In this document: piece by piece, positions 8,193-16,915 of the stretch
Position numbering within the stretch: position 1 is the stretch's first letter
How the letters are laid out: each line of letters opens with the position of its first letter
DNA from: Algoriphagus zhangzhouensis
GTDB lineage: Bacteria > Bacteroidota > Bacteroidia > Cytophagales > Cyclobacteriaceae
Direction: 5' to 3'
NCBI RefSeq assembly: GCF_900148515.1
Contig: NZ_FRXN01000001.1
Span: forward strand, 248,001 to 312,000
Length of the DNA stretch: 64,000 nt
The notes under the pieces: model-generated
Told to the model about the DNA's origin: nothing
Seen by the model: the letters and a program-made list of their open reading frames with translations, nothing else
The model's database searches: none
Made by a program: the position numbers and the translations under genes

Positions 8193-8200
8193 TATCTTTG
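8193..8200 (+). promoter_or_regulatory. -7 promoter box TATCTTTG of proline dehydrogenase
   Basis: A perfect match to the Bacteroidota -7 consensus TAnnTTTG, 18 bp before ATG 8219. It predicts a transcript starting near 8206, so translation should begin at ATG 8219 rather than at the TTG at 8198, which lies inside the promoter box. No convincing -33 box is seen. Confidence 0.65.
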
Positions 8201-8218
8201 CACCTTTATTTGAGCAAG

Positions 8219-9397
8219 ATGCCTGTAAAACCCCAAATATCTTTCGAGAATCTTAAAGTTGCATTCGCTTCTAAGAGTGATGCTGAGCTGCGCAAAATGT
8301 ATTTGATTTTTGCAACGCTGAATAATAATTTGATTTCTGACCTGGGAATTGGTCTGGCCAATTTGGCTTTTAAACTGAAGCTTCCAGTGAAAGGAATCAT
8401 GAAAAAAACCATGTTTGGACACTTCTGTGGTGGGGAAACCATTGCTGAAACGATCCAGGCCTGCCAGAAATTGGCTGATTATGGAGTGAAGTCTATCCTG
8501 GACCTTTCCATAGAAGGAAAAGGAGATGAGGAAAGTTTTGAAAGGACCACCGCAGAGATTCTGGAAACTTTGGTGGAATCAGCCAAAACAGACTATATGC
8601 CATTTGGTGTATTTAAAGTCACTGGTTTGGGAGATTACCATATCATGACCAAGATTCAAGCAGGGGAAAAATTGAATACTGATGAGGAGTTGGCTTTCGA
8701 AAGATTGAGAGGAAGAGTGGACAAGCTTTGCAAGGCTGCTCATGATTTGGGAATCAAGATTCTTTCAGATGCGGAAGAAACCTGGTTTCAGGATGTCATC
8801 GATGATCTGACCTATGAGATGATGGAGAAATACAATACCGAGAGATGTGTGGTGTATAATACCTATCAGATGTATCGTCATGATTCATTGGAGAGATTGA
8901 AAAAGGCCCAAGCTGTAGCTGCGGACAAAGGGTATTTGTTAGGAGCAAAACCGGTTCGTGGTGCCTACATGGAAAAGGAGAGGGAGAGAGCTGAAGAAAT
9001 GGGTTATCAGGACCCAATTCAACCCAATAAAGCCGCAACCGATCGTGACTACGATGAGGCCATCAAATTTGCGGTTGAAAATGGGGTTTATCTGGTCTGT
9101 GCCACTCATAATGAGAAAAGCAGTCTCCAGCTGACTGAACTAATGAATATCAATGGCATTGATCCAAAAAGTGATAGGGTATTTTTCTCTCAGCTTTATG
9201 GGATGAGTGATAATATTTCATTCAATTTGGCAAATGCCGGCTACAATGTGGTGAAATATGTGCCTTATGGACCAGTAGAAAAGGTAATGCCTTATCTGAC
9301 CAGAAGAGCTGCTGAGAACACATCCATTGCAGGACAAAGTTCAAGAGAGTTTGAACTAGTCAAGCGTGAAATGAAGAGAAGGAAGTCATCCCGATAG
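8219..9397 (+). CDS. Proline dehydrogenase (FAD-dependent, monofunctional)
   Basis: Oxidises proline to pyrroline-5-carboxylate, passing electrons to the respiratory chain through FAD. The 392-residue barrel protein contains VRGAYMEKER, DPIQPNK and the late CATHNEKS segment, matching the eukaryote-like stand-alone PRODH group rather than the N-terminal half of PutA. The ATG at 8219 is chosen because the upstream promoter box overlaps the alternative TTG. It stands alone: no P5C dehydrogenase is adjacent. A 20-bp perfect palindrome begins in its last codons and contains the stop. Confidence 0.9.
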   Translation: MPVKPQISFENLKVAFASKSDAELRKMYLIFATLNNNLISDLGIGLANLAFKLKLPVKGIMKKTMFGHFCGGETIAETIQACQKLADYGVKSILDLSIEGKGDEESFERTTAEILETLVESAKTDYMPFGVFKVTGLGDYHIMTKIQAGEKLNTDEELAFERLRGRVDKLCKAAHDLGIKILSDAEETWFQDVIDDLTYEMMEKYNTERCVVYNTYQMYRHDSLERLKKAQAVAADKGYLLGAKPVRGAYMEKERERAEEMGYQDPIQPNKAATDRDYDEAIKFAVENGVYLVCATHNEKSSLQLTELMNINGIDPKSDRVFFSQLYGMSDNISFNLANAGYNVVKYVPYGPVEKVMPYLTRRAAENTSIAGQSSREFELVKREMKRRKSSR

Positions 9398-9407
9398 CTA
9401 TCGGGAT
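9388..9407. repeat. Perfect 20-bp palindrome over the proline dehydrogenase stop
   Basis: ATCCCGATAGCTATCGGGAT is perfectly self-complementary and includes the TAG stop at 9395-9397. As RNA it would form a short hairpin (at most an 8-bp stem after allowing a loop) without a T-run, so it is not a standard terminator. It looks like one copy of a dispersed palindromic repeat or a protein-binding site. Confidence 0.6.
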
Positions 9408-9533
9408 CAGTTTTCAGAGTACAAACAAAAATTACGAAGTAGATTCTTGATGTTTGGAGTGAGATAGAGCGGAATCATCGGACAGCGGACATCGGACATA
9501 AAACAGAAAATTTAAAAATCTCAAACCAATACA

Positions 9534-11240
9534 ATGCAACTTTTGAGCGAACAGGAAATAGAAAGAAGAAAAGATCGGGAAGAACTGATGCGATTGGGTG
9601 TGAACCCATATCCTGCAGAGGCTTTTCCAATCAATGTGACGGCTGAGGACATTCATAGAAATTATGAAAACCGAAAGACCGATTACAAAAACATTTCTAT
9701 TGCCGGAAGATTGATGTCCAGAAGGATCATGGGTTCTGCTTCCTTTGCGGAAATTCAGGATTCCACCGGACGTTTGCAGATTTATGTCAGAAGGGATGAT
9801 ATCTGTCCTGAAGACGATAAAACCTTATATAATTCAGTTTTCAAGAAGCTTTTGGGAATCGGTGATTTCATCGGTGTAAAAGGCTATATTTTCACTACAC
9901 AGACTGGTGAGATTTCATTGCATGTGACTGAATTGAAAGTTCTTTCCAAATCTGTGAAGCCGCTTCCTGTGGTGAAAAGAGATGAAGAAGGAAACGTATT
10001 TGATGGATTCACTGATCCAGAATTAAGATACAGACAACGCTATGTGGATCTGACGGTTAACCCAGAGGTGAAGCAGACCTTCTTTACCCGTTCTAAGATC
10101 ATCTCTACCATGAGAAGGTATTTTGATGATCATAACTGGCTGGAAGTTGAAACTCCAATTCTTCAAGCTGTTCATGGTGGAGCTGCAGCAAGACCTTTTG
10201 AAACCCATCACAATACATTGGATATGCCTCTTTTCTTGAGAATTGCCAATGAGCTTTATCTGAAAAGATTGATCGTAGGTGGTTTTGATGGGGTTTATGA
10301 GTTTGGGAAAATGTTCCGAAATGAAGGAATGGACAGAACTCACAATCCAGAGTTTACTTCCATGGAAATCTATGTGGCCTACAAGGACTATATCTGGATG
10401 ATGGAGATGGTAGAGGACTTACTTGAGAAAGTAACCTTGGCACTTCATGATGATACAAAAGTTACTGTAGGGGAGAATGTGATTGATTTTGCTGGTCCTT
10501 ACAGAAGATTGACGATGTATGATTCTATTAAAGAATATGCAGGTATCGATGTGAGCAAAATGGATGAGTCTGAACTTCGTCAGGTTTGTAAAGACATGGG
10601 AATCGAAACAGATGAAACCATGGGCAAAGGCAAATTGATTGATGAGATCTTTGGTGAGAAAGTGGAAGCGAATTTGATTCAGCCTACCTATATCACTGAT
10701 TATCCGATTGAAATGACTCCTTTGGCTAAAAAACACAGAACTGAGGAAGGTTTGGTGGAGCGATTTGAGTTGTTCGTCAATGGTAAAGAAATTGCCAATG
10801 CATATACCGAATTGAACGATCCAATCGATCAACGTGAGAGATTTGAAGATCAGTTGAAATTGGCAGCTAGAGGAGATGATGAGGCGATGGCAATGGATGA
10901 GGATTTCTTAAGAGCCTTGGAATATGGTATGCCTCCTACATCGGGATTGGGAATCGGAATTGACCGATTGACTATGTTGATGACCAATAAGACTACGATT
11001 CAGGAAGTATTGTTTTTCCCTCAAATGAGACCTGAGAAAAAGCAGGTGGAAATGACTGAAGAGGAGAAAATGGTATTTGAGCTAGTGGTGAAAAGCAATC
11101 CTGCAGAACTATTGGTGATCAAGGACCAGGCTGGATTAAGCAATAAAAAATGGGATGTAGCTATCAAAGGCCTGACCAAAAAAGGAGCTTTGAAAGTTGC
11201 TAAAGAAGGAGAGACTTTGATGGTTTCTGTGGTGGATTAG
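9534..11240 (+). CDS. lysS: Lysyl-tRNA synthetase, class II
   Basis: Charges tRNA-Lys with lysine. In this 568-residue protein an N-terminal OB-fold anticodon-binding domain (about 55-150, ISIAGRLMSRRIMGSASFAEIQD) is followed by the class II catalytic core. Motif 1 lies near RYRQRYVDL, motif 2 near FRNEGMDRTHNPEFT, and motif 3 is GLGIGIDRLTMLMT. The protein is about 60 residues longer than enteric LysS. The extra C-terminal tail (after FFPQMRPEKK) is a small alpha/beta appendage seen in other Bacteroidota LysS proteins. It is preceded by short quasi-repeated words (ATCGGACA, 9477-9498) and followed by its own terminator. Confidence 0.97.
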   Translation: MQLLSEQEIERRKDREELMRLGVNPYPAEAFPINVTAEDIHRNYENRKTDYKNISIAGRLMSRRIMGSASFAEIQDSTGRLQIYVRRDDICPEDDKTLYNSVFKKLLGIGDFIGVKGYIFTTQTGEISLHVTELKVLSKSVKPLPVVKRDEEGNVFDGFTDPELRYRQRYVDLTVNPEVKQTFFTRSKIISTMRRYFDDHNWLEVETPILQAVHGGAAARPFETHHNTLDMPLFLRIANELYLKRLIVGGFDGVYEFGKMFRNEGMDRTHNPEFTSMEIYVAYKDYIWMMEMVEDLLEKVTLALHDDTKVTVGENVIDFAGPYRRLTMYDSIKEYAGIDVSKMDESELRQVCKDMGIETDETMGKGKLIDEIFGEKVEANLIQPTYITDYPIEMTPLAKKHRTEEGLVERFELFVNGKEIANAYTELNDPIDQRERFEDQLKLAARGDDEAMAMDEDFLRALEYGMPPTSGLGIGIDRLTMLMTNKTTIQEVLFFPQMRPEKKQVEMTEEEKMVFELVVKSNPAELLVIKDQAGLSNKKWDVAIKGLTKKGALKVAKEGETLMVSVVD

Positions 11241-11269
11241 AAAGGTTTTCAATAAATCAAATGACATAG

Positions 11270-11298
11270 AAAAACCGGGCTGATAGGTCCGGTTTTTT
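11270..11298 (+). terminator. Intrinsic terminator after lysS
   Basis: AAAAACCGG pairs with CCGGTTTTT around a 10-nt loop, with six T at the 3' end (stem 11271-11278 with 11289-11296). The flanking A-run makes it usable on the minus strand too, where it would end the transcript of the small lipoprotein gene at 11372. Confidence 0.85.
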
Positions 11299-11371
11299 AG
11301 TTTATTATTTTTTTTGGATTAGAGAAAGCACCTAAAATTTCAATCCTTGACAAAGGCTTGATAGCTAGGCA

Positions 11372-11680
11372 TTAATCGTCTATTGAAAACTCTCTTCTAA
11401 AACCGGGGCGATCTCCATCCTGAAGGACTTGGGATTTGAAGCTTCCTTTATGACCATCCTTATAATCAATAGAAGCGCTTATTTTTTTAAGATGTCCAAC
11501 TGAGTCAAATTCCAAGTAAGTATACTCAAGTTCTACATTTTGAGACTTTAAATCCATTTGGATATCATCCAAGTCTTTCTGGGTTAATTCATTGGTGAAA
11601 CCTATATCGATAACTCCAGTTCTAGGATTGGTACAATAGGTCAAAAAGAAGATCGATAAAATGGAAAGGTTTTTTTTCAT
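11372..11680 (-). CDS. Small lipoprotein of unknown function
   Basis: 102 residues with a lipoprotein signal: a hydrophobic stretch ending in the lipobox-like LTYC with Cys at 16. The mature part alternates charged and aromatic residues (LEFDSVGHLKKISASIDYKDG). It resembles a short strand-rich module found in several Bacteroidota envelope proteins, but no named family can be claimed. It follows the cupin/sulfatase/membrane gene set on the same strand after a 107-bp gap and may be co-transcribed. Confidence 0.6.
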   Translation of the reverse strand: MKKNLSILSIFFLTYCTNPRTGVIDIGFTNELTQKDLDDIQMDLKSQNVELEYTYLEFDSVGHLKKISASIDYKDGHKGSFKSQVLQDGDRPGFRREFSIDD

Positions 11681-11787
11681 ATTCCTAAGTTAGTCAGAAC
11701 CTGTTTTTTTACATGGCCTTGTCAGGTTTATTCTTTTGAAATTCAATTGACGGCGATTGACCTTTCATTAATTTCAATCTTAGCCGA

Positions 11788-12300
11788 TCAGGAGGACACA
11801 TTATCAAGAATCAATTCAGAATTCGCCCCATCTGCTAAAAACCTCGCTTTCTCAATTGCTTTCGTTTGATTTGAATAGTTAAATGAGAATACAGGTCGGT
11901 CGGAATCTGAATATAAGAGTATGCGATGTTCAGTCACTTTTCCCGATAAAGTTGGGCTGATTCCATTGGGAATATTTCTTTGGATCCTAGTAGTTGAAAC
12001 AACTTTTATTTCTCTGATTTCGGTTAAATCTTGCCAAGAACCCATTCGAAACCCAATAATTGAAACATACTCTTTGAATCTATTCTTTGAAGTATCAATC
12101 AAAGTTCCACTATATGTGAAGATGATCAAAAGGCCAATGAAACAAGAGCCCGTACCGACTGATATAATTTTTGTCATGGAGCTTCCACTGCTCAAAAATA
12201 AGGGACTAACTAAGGCAAATAGTCCCGCAACTAGTAGAAGAATTCCTAATAAATGGACTCCAGAAAAAAGATTGCGGTTTTTAAAATTGAATTCACTCAT
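11788..12300 (-). CDS. Membrane protein with two transmembrane segments
   Basis: 170 residues. Two hydrophobic helices (about 14-36 and 45-68) are followed by a soluble C-terminal domain of about 100 residues (RFKEYVSIIGFRMGSWQDLTEIREIKVVS), resembling the photosystem-assembly or PH-like membrane-anchored domains of Bacteroidota small proteins. The start codon overlaps the sulfatase stop (ATGA, 4 bp), so the two are translationally coupled. No specific function can be assigned. Confidence 0.7.
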   Translation of the reverse strand: MSEFNFKNRNLFSGVHLLGILLLVAGLFALVSPLFLSSGSSMTKIISVGTGSCFIGLLIIFTYSGTLIDTSKNRFKEYVSIIGFRMGSWQDLTEIREIKVVSTTRIQRNIPNGISPTLSGKVTEHRILLYSDSDRPVFSFNYSNQTKAIEKARFLADGANSELILDNVSS

Positions 12301-13916
12301 TGATTCTCAGGTTTAGGAAATTTCCGAATAGGAGAATAGCGCTGATAACTGTCAAAAATCTCCTTTTCCGGTCCGACTACTCTGGGATCTTGTGATCTGC
12401 TTAATTCCGTCTTCAATTCTGATTCCAGGTCATTTTTAACCTCACTATATTCAGGAGTTTCTGCCAAGTTTTGAATGCAGGAAGGATCTTCAGTCACATT
12501 GAAAAGCTCGAATTCTGGTCTTTTTGCCATCGAAAGTTCAAAGAAAGAGCTGATATCCTCTTCGGCATGGTGTTCAATCAGAAAGGTTTTGCTTGGACCG
12601 TCATCGATGTCTGTAAAAGCACTTTCCGGGATATACTGATTTTGGCTATTCAATCCATACATCGGGAGCAGAACCGTGCTATCTTCCTTGGAGAATTTCT
12701 GGGGAGCTCCTGAGGGCCATCTTTTCGGTTTCATATTCCAAACTAGGAGATAATCGCCCTTTCGTATGGCTCTTTGAGGATAGCCCCAATTGAGATATCG
12801 GGAGGAAGAATGCCGCTCTCTTCCGGAATAGGCTACTCGTTGATCAGCGGATATCTTTCCTTCTTTTTTGGATTTTAAAATGTCCAGAAAGCTCTTTCCA
12901 CTGATGGGAAGCATTCCATTTGCGGGGGTCTGACTGATTTCAAGCAGGGTAGGAGCAATATCTGCAAAACCGATGGCATCTTGTACAATCCTGTTTCCAG
13001 GGAATTCTTTCGGATATCGAACCGCAAAAGGCACATGGACCCCAAATTCATAACTATTTGCCTTGGCCCTTGGGAAAGGCATTCCATTGTCAGCGGTGAC
13101 AATGACTATCGTATTTTCCAATTCTCCGATTTCATCCAGGTAATTCAGCATCCGCTCCAAATGGAGATCAAACCATTCAATTTCTACAGCATAGTCCAAT
13201 AAATCACCCCGGATTTCATCGTTGTCAGGAAGGAACCCAGGAACTTCTACATCCTCTAGTTTCTTACCCATTTTTTTCCAAGATCCTTTCTCGTAAGCCC
13301 GATGAGGTTCTTTGCCTCCATACCAGAAGAAGAAGGGTTGATCTTGAGGGTTGTTTTCTAAGAAAACCTTAAAATTTTCAAAGTAATTGGTAGGAGAAAT
13401 GCCTTTTGCAAAGCGCTCATCATCGGCTGAATTGTATCGAATGTCCGTATGCTCGATGCCGGCAACATCAGTCTTTCGCCAAAGGGAATCTTGTTCATTT
13501 CGCGCATATTGAAATGGTCCAACCCCTTTTCCGGTTCTGCCAACAGCATAGCCGTTCTGCTCCAGTAAATCCGTAAAGGGGATGAATTTCTTTAACCAAG
13601 CAGAGGCGTGTTGACCTGCTTGTTCATTCTGCCAATGGTGTCTACCTGTTATAATCGCACTTCTGGATGGCGCGCAGCCAGGCGAACCTGCATACATATT
13701 TTTGAAGTAGATCCCTTCTCTAGCCACCCGGTCAAAGGCAGGCGTCTTTACAAAACCCGAACCTTCAAAACTAGTGTGAAAAAAGGATTGGTCATCACTG
13801 ATTGCAAAAAGTATATTGGGACGTTTTTGGGCAAATAAATTAGAAGAAAAACTAAAGAAAAGGGTGGCAACCCAAAAGGAGTATTTGATTTTATTAAACG
13901 CGTATCGTTTATTCAT
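12297..13916 (-). CDS. Type I (formylglycine) sulfatase, secreted
   Basis: Hydrolyses sulfate esters or N-sulfates, probably from a polysaccharide or glycosaminoglycan. The 539-residue protein has a signal peptide (about 1-29), the metal-binding NILFAISDDQ, and the activation motif C-A-P-S-R with Cys81, which must be converted to formylglycine by a maturase not present here. The downstream TADNGMPFPRAK supplies further metal ligands. Overall it resembles heparan N-sulfatase-like members. It sits between a cupin fusion gene (4-bp overlap) and a membrane gene (4-bp overlap). No carbohydrate-utilisation locus (SusC/D) is nearby. Confidence 0.92.
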   Translation of the reverse strand: MNKRYAFNKIKYSFWVATLFFSFSSNLFAQKRPNILFAISDDQSFFHTSFEGSGFVKTPAFDRVAREGIYFKNMYAGSPGCAPSRSAIITGRHHWQNEQAGQHASAWLKKFIPFTDLLEQNGYAVGRTGKGVGPFQYARNEQDSLWRKTDVAGIEHTDIRYNSADDERFAKGISPTNYFENFKVFLENNPQDQPFFFWYGGKEPHRAYEKGSWKKMGKKLEDVEVPGFLPDNDEIRGDLLDYAVEIEWFDLHLERMLNYLDEIGELENTIVIVTADNGMPFPRAKANSYEFGVHVPFAVRYPKEFPGNRIVQDAIGFADIAPTLLEISQTPANGMLPISGKSFLDILKSKKEGKISADQRVAYSGRERHSSSRYLNWGYPQRAIRKGDYLLVWNMKPKRWPSGAPQKFSKEDSTVLLPMYGLNSQNQYIPESAFTDIDDGPSKTFLIEHHAEEDISSFFELSMAKRPEFELFNVTEDPSCIQNLAETPEYSEVKNDLESELKTELSRSQDPRVVGPEKEIFDSYQRYSPIRKFPKPENQ

Positions 13917-14737
13917 TGGATTTCCACTTCTTGAGGAACACGAAACAGAATCACACAGCCCTTTTCCGATTTTACGGAATGCTTAAAAGTGGGTGGGGTA
14001 TAGAGATAATCACCTTTGACAAGTTTTTGATCGTTGAAATAGGCTTCTCCTTCTAAAATAAAAGCTTCTTCTCCTGCCGGATGATTGTGATAAGGGTAGG
14101 AGGACCCAGATTCAAATTTTAATAAAAAAGTAGGTGCCCTTTTTTGCTGCTCATCATATCGAAGAACCTTTACATAAAGTCCTTGGGTGTCTACCCCTTC
14201 TTCGACTAAGGGCTTCCACGCAATAGATTCACTGGAGGTAATGTAATTTTTCATTGATTCAGTCATGGTATTGGGATTTATTGAATTCGAGGATGTTTGG
14301 CTATAAGAAAGGGGATTTTCCACCATTTCATGAAGAGCTTGGGAATAAAGGCTGGCATTTTCTCTTAGATGCTGCTTGAGAATAGGGCTTTTCGACAAAG
14401 CAGTATCCAAAAACAGCTTCAAAGATGTTAGATTTTCTTCGCCTAAGCTTTTCCTCAAAACGGCAATTTGTTCCAGATAATTAAGATAAACTTCAGCAAT
14501 ACTGAGTACCCGATTGTAATCTTTGTTTTCCTGATTTATCAGGCAATTGTCGAAGAAGTATTTCCGTAACTCGGGATATTCAATCAAATAACCCCGAATA
14601 GATTCAGCTTGCGAGTAGATGGAGGCATGAGTACTACTCCGAAGTGAGGCTTTTAAGTCCCTTAATTGAAGGTACAAAATTGGGATACCTACAGCAGTTA
14701 CTAAAATCCCCAAAATTGGAAGGAAGTATTCGATCAT
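13913..14737 (-). CDS. Membrane-anchored helical domain fused to a cupin domain
   Basis: 274 residues. A single N-terminal transmembrane helix (about 3-25) leads into an alpha-helical region (about 30-150) like the helical domains of DUF4760-type membrane proteins. The C terminus (about 165-272) is a cupin of the ChrR type: YPYHNHPAGEEAFILEGE gives the His/Glu metal ligands and the GDYLYTPPTFKHSV strand gives the second His. Members of this cupin family sense or detoxify oxidants or organic acids, but catalysis cannot be inferred. It is first of a coupled set with the sulfatase. The fusion could mark a membrane-bound metal sensor. Confidence 0.75.
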   Translation of the reverse strand: MIEYFLPILGILVTAVGIPILYLQLRDLKASLRSSTHASIYSQAESIRGYLIEYPELRKYFFDNCLINQENKDYNRVLSIAEVYLNYLEQIAVLRKSLGEENLTSLKLFLDTALSKSPILKQHLRENASLYSQALHEMVENPLSYSQTSSNSINPNTMTESMKNYITSSESIAWKPLVEEGVDTQGLYVKVLRYDEQQKRAPTFLLKFESGSSYPYHNHPAGEEAFILEGEAYFNDQKLVKGDYLYTPPTFKHSVKSEKGCVILFRVPQEVEIQ

Positions 14738-14902
14738 GGAGGGAATGGAAATTTTGAAATTCTTTTTGACTTAAGCCGAATAAAAAGGAAATATTCAGTT
14801 AGATCAGGTTTTTACCTAAGATATTCTTTGTGGTTTTAGAAAACAAATTGTCCTTCAAAACCTTTAAACTTCAAATTGACCTCATTATCAGAAAAATATC
14901 CG

Positions 14903-15403
14903 CTAATCCATATTCAACTCATTGTTTTTATTCCTCAAATCCAGTCCTCCCAAAAGAATGGATTTCATATTCAAAAGGTAAAAGGTCCAACCTGTTTTGC
15001 AACCTACATGGAAGTTCAGTTTAGCGTCTTCCTCAAGTGGAATGTTTTCTTGAACAAGATGTAGGATTGTTTCATCGCCATCTTGGTAAGTCTTTAGGCT
15101 TACAATTCCAGCCTTTCCAAAAGTAAATCGGATGATTTCATCAGACTTTGGTTCAAGAATTTCTCCTTTTTCTTTGACCTCATCATTCCATCCATGCCAC
15201 ATCCATTGATAGCTATCGCCAACCTGGAATTTTTCATCTATTCCTCTATCATTTCCTTCCGGGCTTTGAAATTTAGCAGATCTTAGAAACCAGCTTTCCA
15301 AGCCTTCCTGAGATGTTAGAGCCTCAGAAATCATCTCTTTTGGGACATTCAAAGGCATATTTACTGTAAAACTTCTCCAGCTGGATTTTTCTTCAGTTTC
15401 CAT
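14903..15403 (-). CDS. SRPBCC (AHSA1/START-like) domain protein
   Basis: 166 residues forming one ligand-binding SRPBCC fold. It opens with a strand-helix segment including PLNVPKEMISEALTSQEG, then LESWF, and ends with a long amphipathic helix. Conserved Trp residues (SYQWMWHGWND) line the expected cavity. The family binds hydrophobic ligands or acts in stress responses; the substrate is unknown. It overlaps the upstream DUF2007-like gene by 11 bp, forming a two-gene unit. Confidence 0.8.
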   Translation of the reverse strand: METEEKSSWRSFTVNMPLNVPKEMISEALTSQEGLESWFLRSAKFQSPEGNDRGIDEKFQVGDSYQWMWHGWNDEVKEKGEILEPKSDEIIRFTFGKAGIVSLKTYQDGDETILHLVQENIPLEEDAKLNFHVGCKTGWTFYLLNMKSILLGGLDLRNKNNELNMD

Positions 15404-15629
15404 AAGTATTAAGGCTTTCTAGTAAATCATTGGCTCGATCAAAATCTGTTTCATTAATCAGGATTTCAGCCTCAAAATACCCACAGGCAGGGGATTTAAA
15501 TTGAATGGGGCCGGAGTGGTCATTTACCTGAAACTTGATTTCATGTTCAGCAAGCAGATTCAATTCCTTCAAATATTGCTCCCTGTCAAAACAGGAATGA
15601 TGGAAAAGATAGGTTTCTCTCGCAGACAT
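15393..15629 (-). CDS. Small DUF2007-like protein
   Basis: 78 residues with no signal or membrane segment. The pattern (EHEIKFQVNDHSG, then FEAEILINETDFDRANDLL) matches the short PII-like DUF2007 proteins, proposed signal-transducing modules of unknown ligand. It is co-directional with the SRPBCC gene and overlaps it by 11 bp, so a joint role is plausible but unproven. Confidence 0.65.
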   Translation of the reverse strand: MSARETYLFHHSCFDREQYLKELNLLAEHEIKFQVNDHSGPIQFKSPACGYFEAEILINETDFDRANDLLESLNTYGN

Positions 15630-15761
15630 ATTCTTAATTTAATCAATTCAATTGAAACTGCTTTTCATTCCATTCGTTATTCACCCGAATCATGGTTTGG
15701 TTAAGATTCGGATGGCTCTTCATTCCATGTATTCAGAGTTGATTTTTTGTAAAAAAAAGAA

Positions 15762-16739
15762 TTAGGACATACCGGTTTGATATTTCAATTCTACCTCCGG
15801 TTCTAAATAATAAGTAAATGAAATTGAGTCTGTTTTTGGGTAGGATATTTCATATATAACAGTCAATGATGATTCGTTTCGATTCAATTCATAATCCTTA
15901 TAAATATGAACTTTGGTTTCCAAAAGTAGAAGGGGAGAATCCTTATCAGGTATAAGGCTAAGCTTAAATACCTTCTCTGGGAATTTTGAAAGTTGATCAT
16001 GCTTTTCGGTCAAATCAGAAAGCACCTTTCTCACGTCTATAATTATTCCCAGTTTGGTTTCATTTTCACCTGTTTTTAAAAGCAATTCAATAGATACATT
16101 ATCAGGAATCAAAATGGCCTCTTTTCTTAACTGAGGAAGCATATTTATCAGGATCGGAACATAACATTCTCTGTATAGCAGGGCATCCAATGTTTCCGAA
16201 ATTAGAATATCGTAGGACTTTGCATCTGGGATTTGGAAAGTGGTGGCGTCTCCTAAATATATATTGGAAACGTATCCATCTAACCCCATTTCTTTAATCA
16301 GCTTTTTGGCAGAATCAATTGAGTTTTTATTGATTTCCAAAAGTGAAAATTGGATTTCATCTGGCCGAAAAAGAGGAGCAATCAGAGTCATTAACGTTGC
16401 ATAGGGACCACATCCTGCATAAAATAGCTGGATTGTTTTTCCCAGGTTTGATTTCTGCTGATCCAGAATGGCCTGATGAATAGCCAAAACAAACCGATGA
16501 GTTCTTTGGTAATCAAGCAGGCATTGGGCGGCATGATTTAAGCCAACAGCTTTTCCTTTTGATGCGGAAACAGCTGCAAGATTTTCAATAGATACTTCAA
16601 AGCCGCTGATCTGGGTTTTTTGATGGAAAAGGGCATGAATTGAATCGATGATTTCTTTTATTTCTTCGAATGGAAGTTTGGGGTTTAAAAGTGAATTGAT
16701 GGGTTGGAAAATGAAATTCTGTTCGGGTGAATCAGCCAT
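15762..16739 (-). CDS. SAM-dependent methyltransferase, class I
   Basis: A 325-residue protein. The glycine-rich SAM loop is AGCGPYATLMTLIAP, the acidic post-II residue lies in SLLEINKNSI, and LGDATTF and DILISETLDALLYRE provide the later motifs. The arrangement resembles the arginine methyltransferase-like group of class I enzymes, but the substrate is unknown. The start at 16739 is preferred to 16763 because a CAAAATTA box (minus-strand TAATTTTG) at 16761-16768 would place the transcript start near 16754. The gene stands alone. Confidence 0.78.
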   Translation of the reverse strand: MADSPEQNFIFQPINSLLNPKLPFEEIKEIIDSIHALFHQKTQISGFEVSIENLAAVSASKGKAVGLNHAAQCLLDYQRTHRFVLAIHQAILDQQKSNLGKTIQLFYAGCGPYATLMTLIAPLFRPDEIQFSLLEINKNSIDSAKKLIKEMGLDGYVSNIYLGDATTFQIPDAKSYDILISETLDALLYRECYVPILINMLPQLRKEAILIPDNVSIELLLKTGENETKLGIIIDVRKVLSDLTEKHDQLSKFPEKVFKLSLIPDKDSPLLLLETKVHIYKDYELNRNESSLTVIYEISYPKTDSISFTYYLEPEVELKYQTGMS

Positions 16740-16760
16740 AGATTTAAAAATGATTTTTAC

Positions 16761-16768
16761 CAAAATTA
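16761..16768 (-). promoter_or_regulatory. -7 promoter box TAATTTTG of the methyltransferase gene
   Basis: A match to TAnnTTTG on the minus strand, 22 bp before ATG 16739. It overlaps the longer alternative start, favouring the shorter protein. No -33 match at the usual spacing. Confidence 0.5.
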
Positions 16769-16915
16769 TAAATCGAAGTTAGGCATATATTCCTTTTAGG
16801 AAAGTTCCTTACATTAAGTTACATAGGTATTTCAAAACCAGTGAAAATTGGGTATATAAAAAATCCCTTTTGGAGGGTGCCAAAAGCGAAATTATAGAAA
16901 AGATTTTGAATAAAA

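Noticed and set aside
16861..16880. Possible terminator after the DUF4197 gene
   Set aside because: A T-run exists on the minus strand but only a 3-4 bp stem precedes it, too weak to call.
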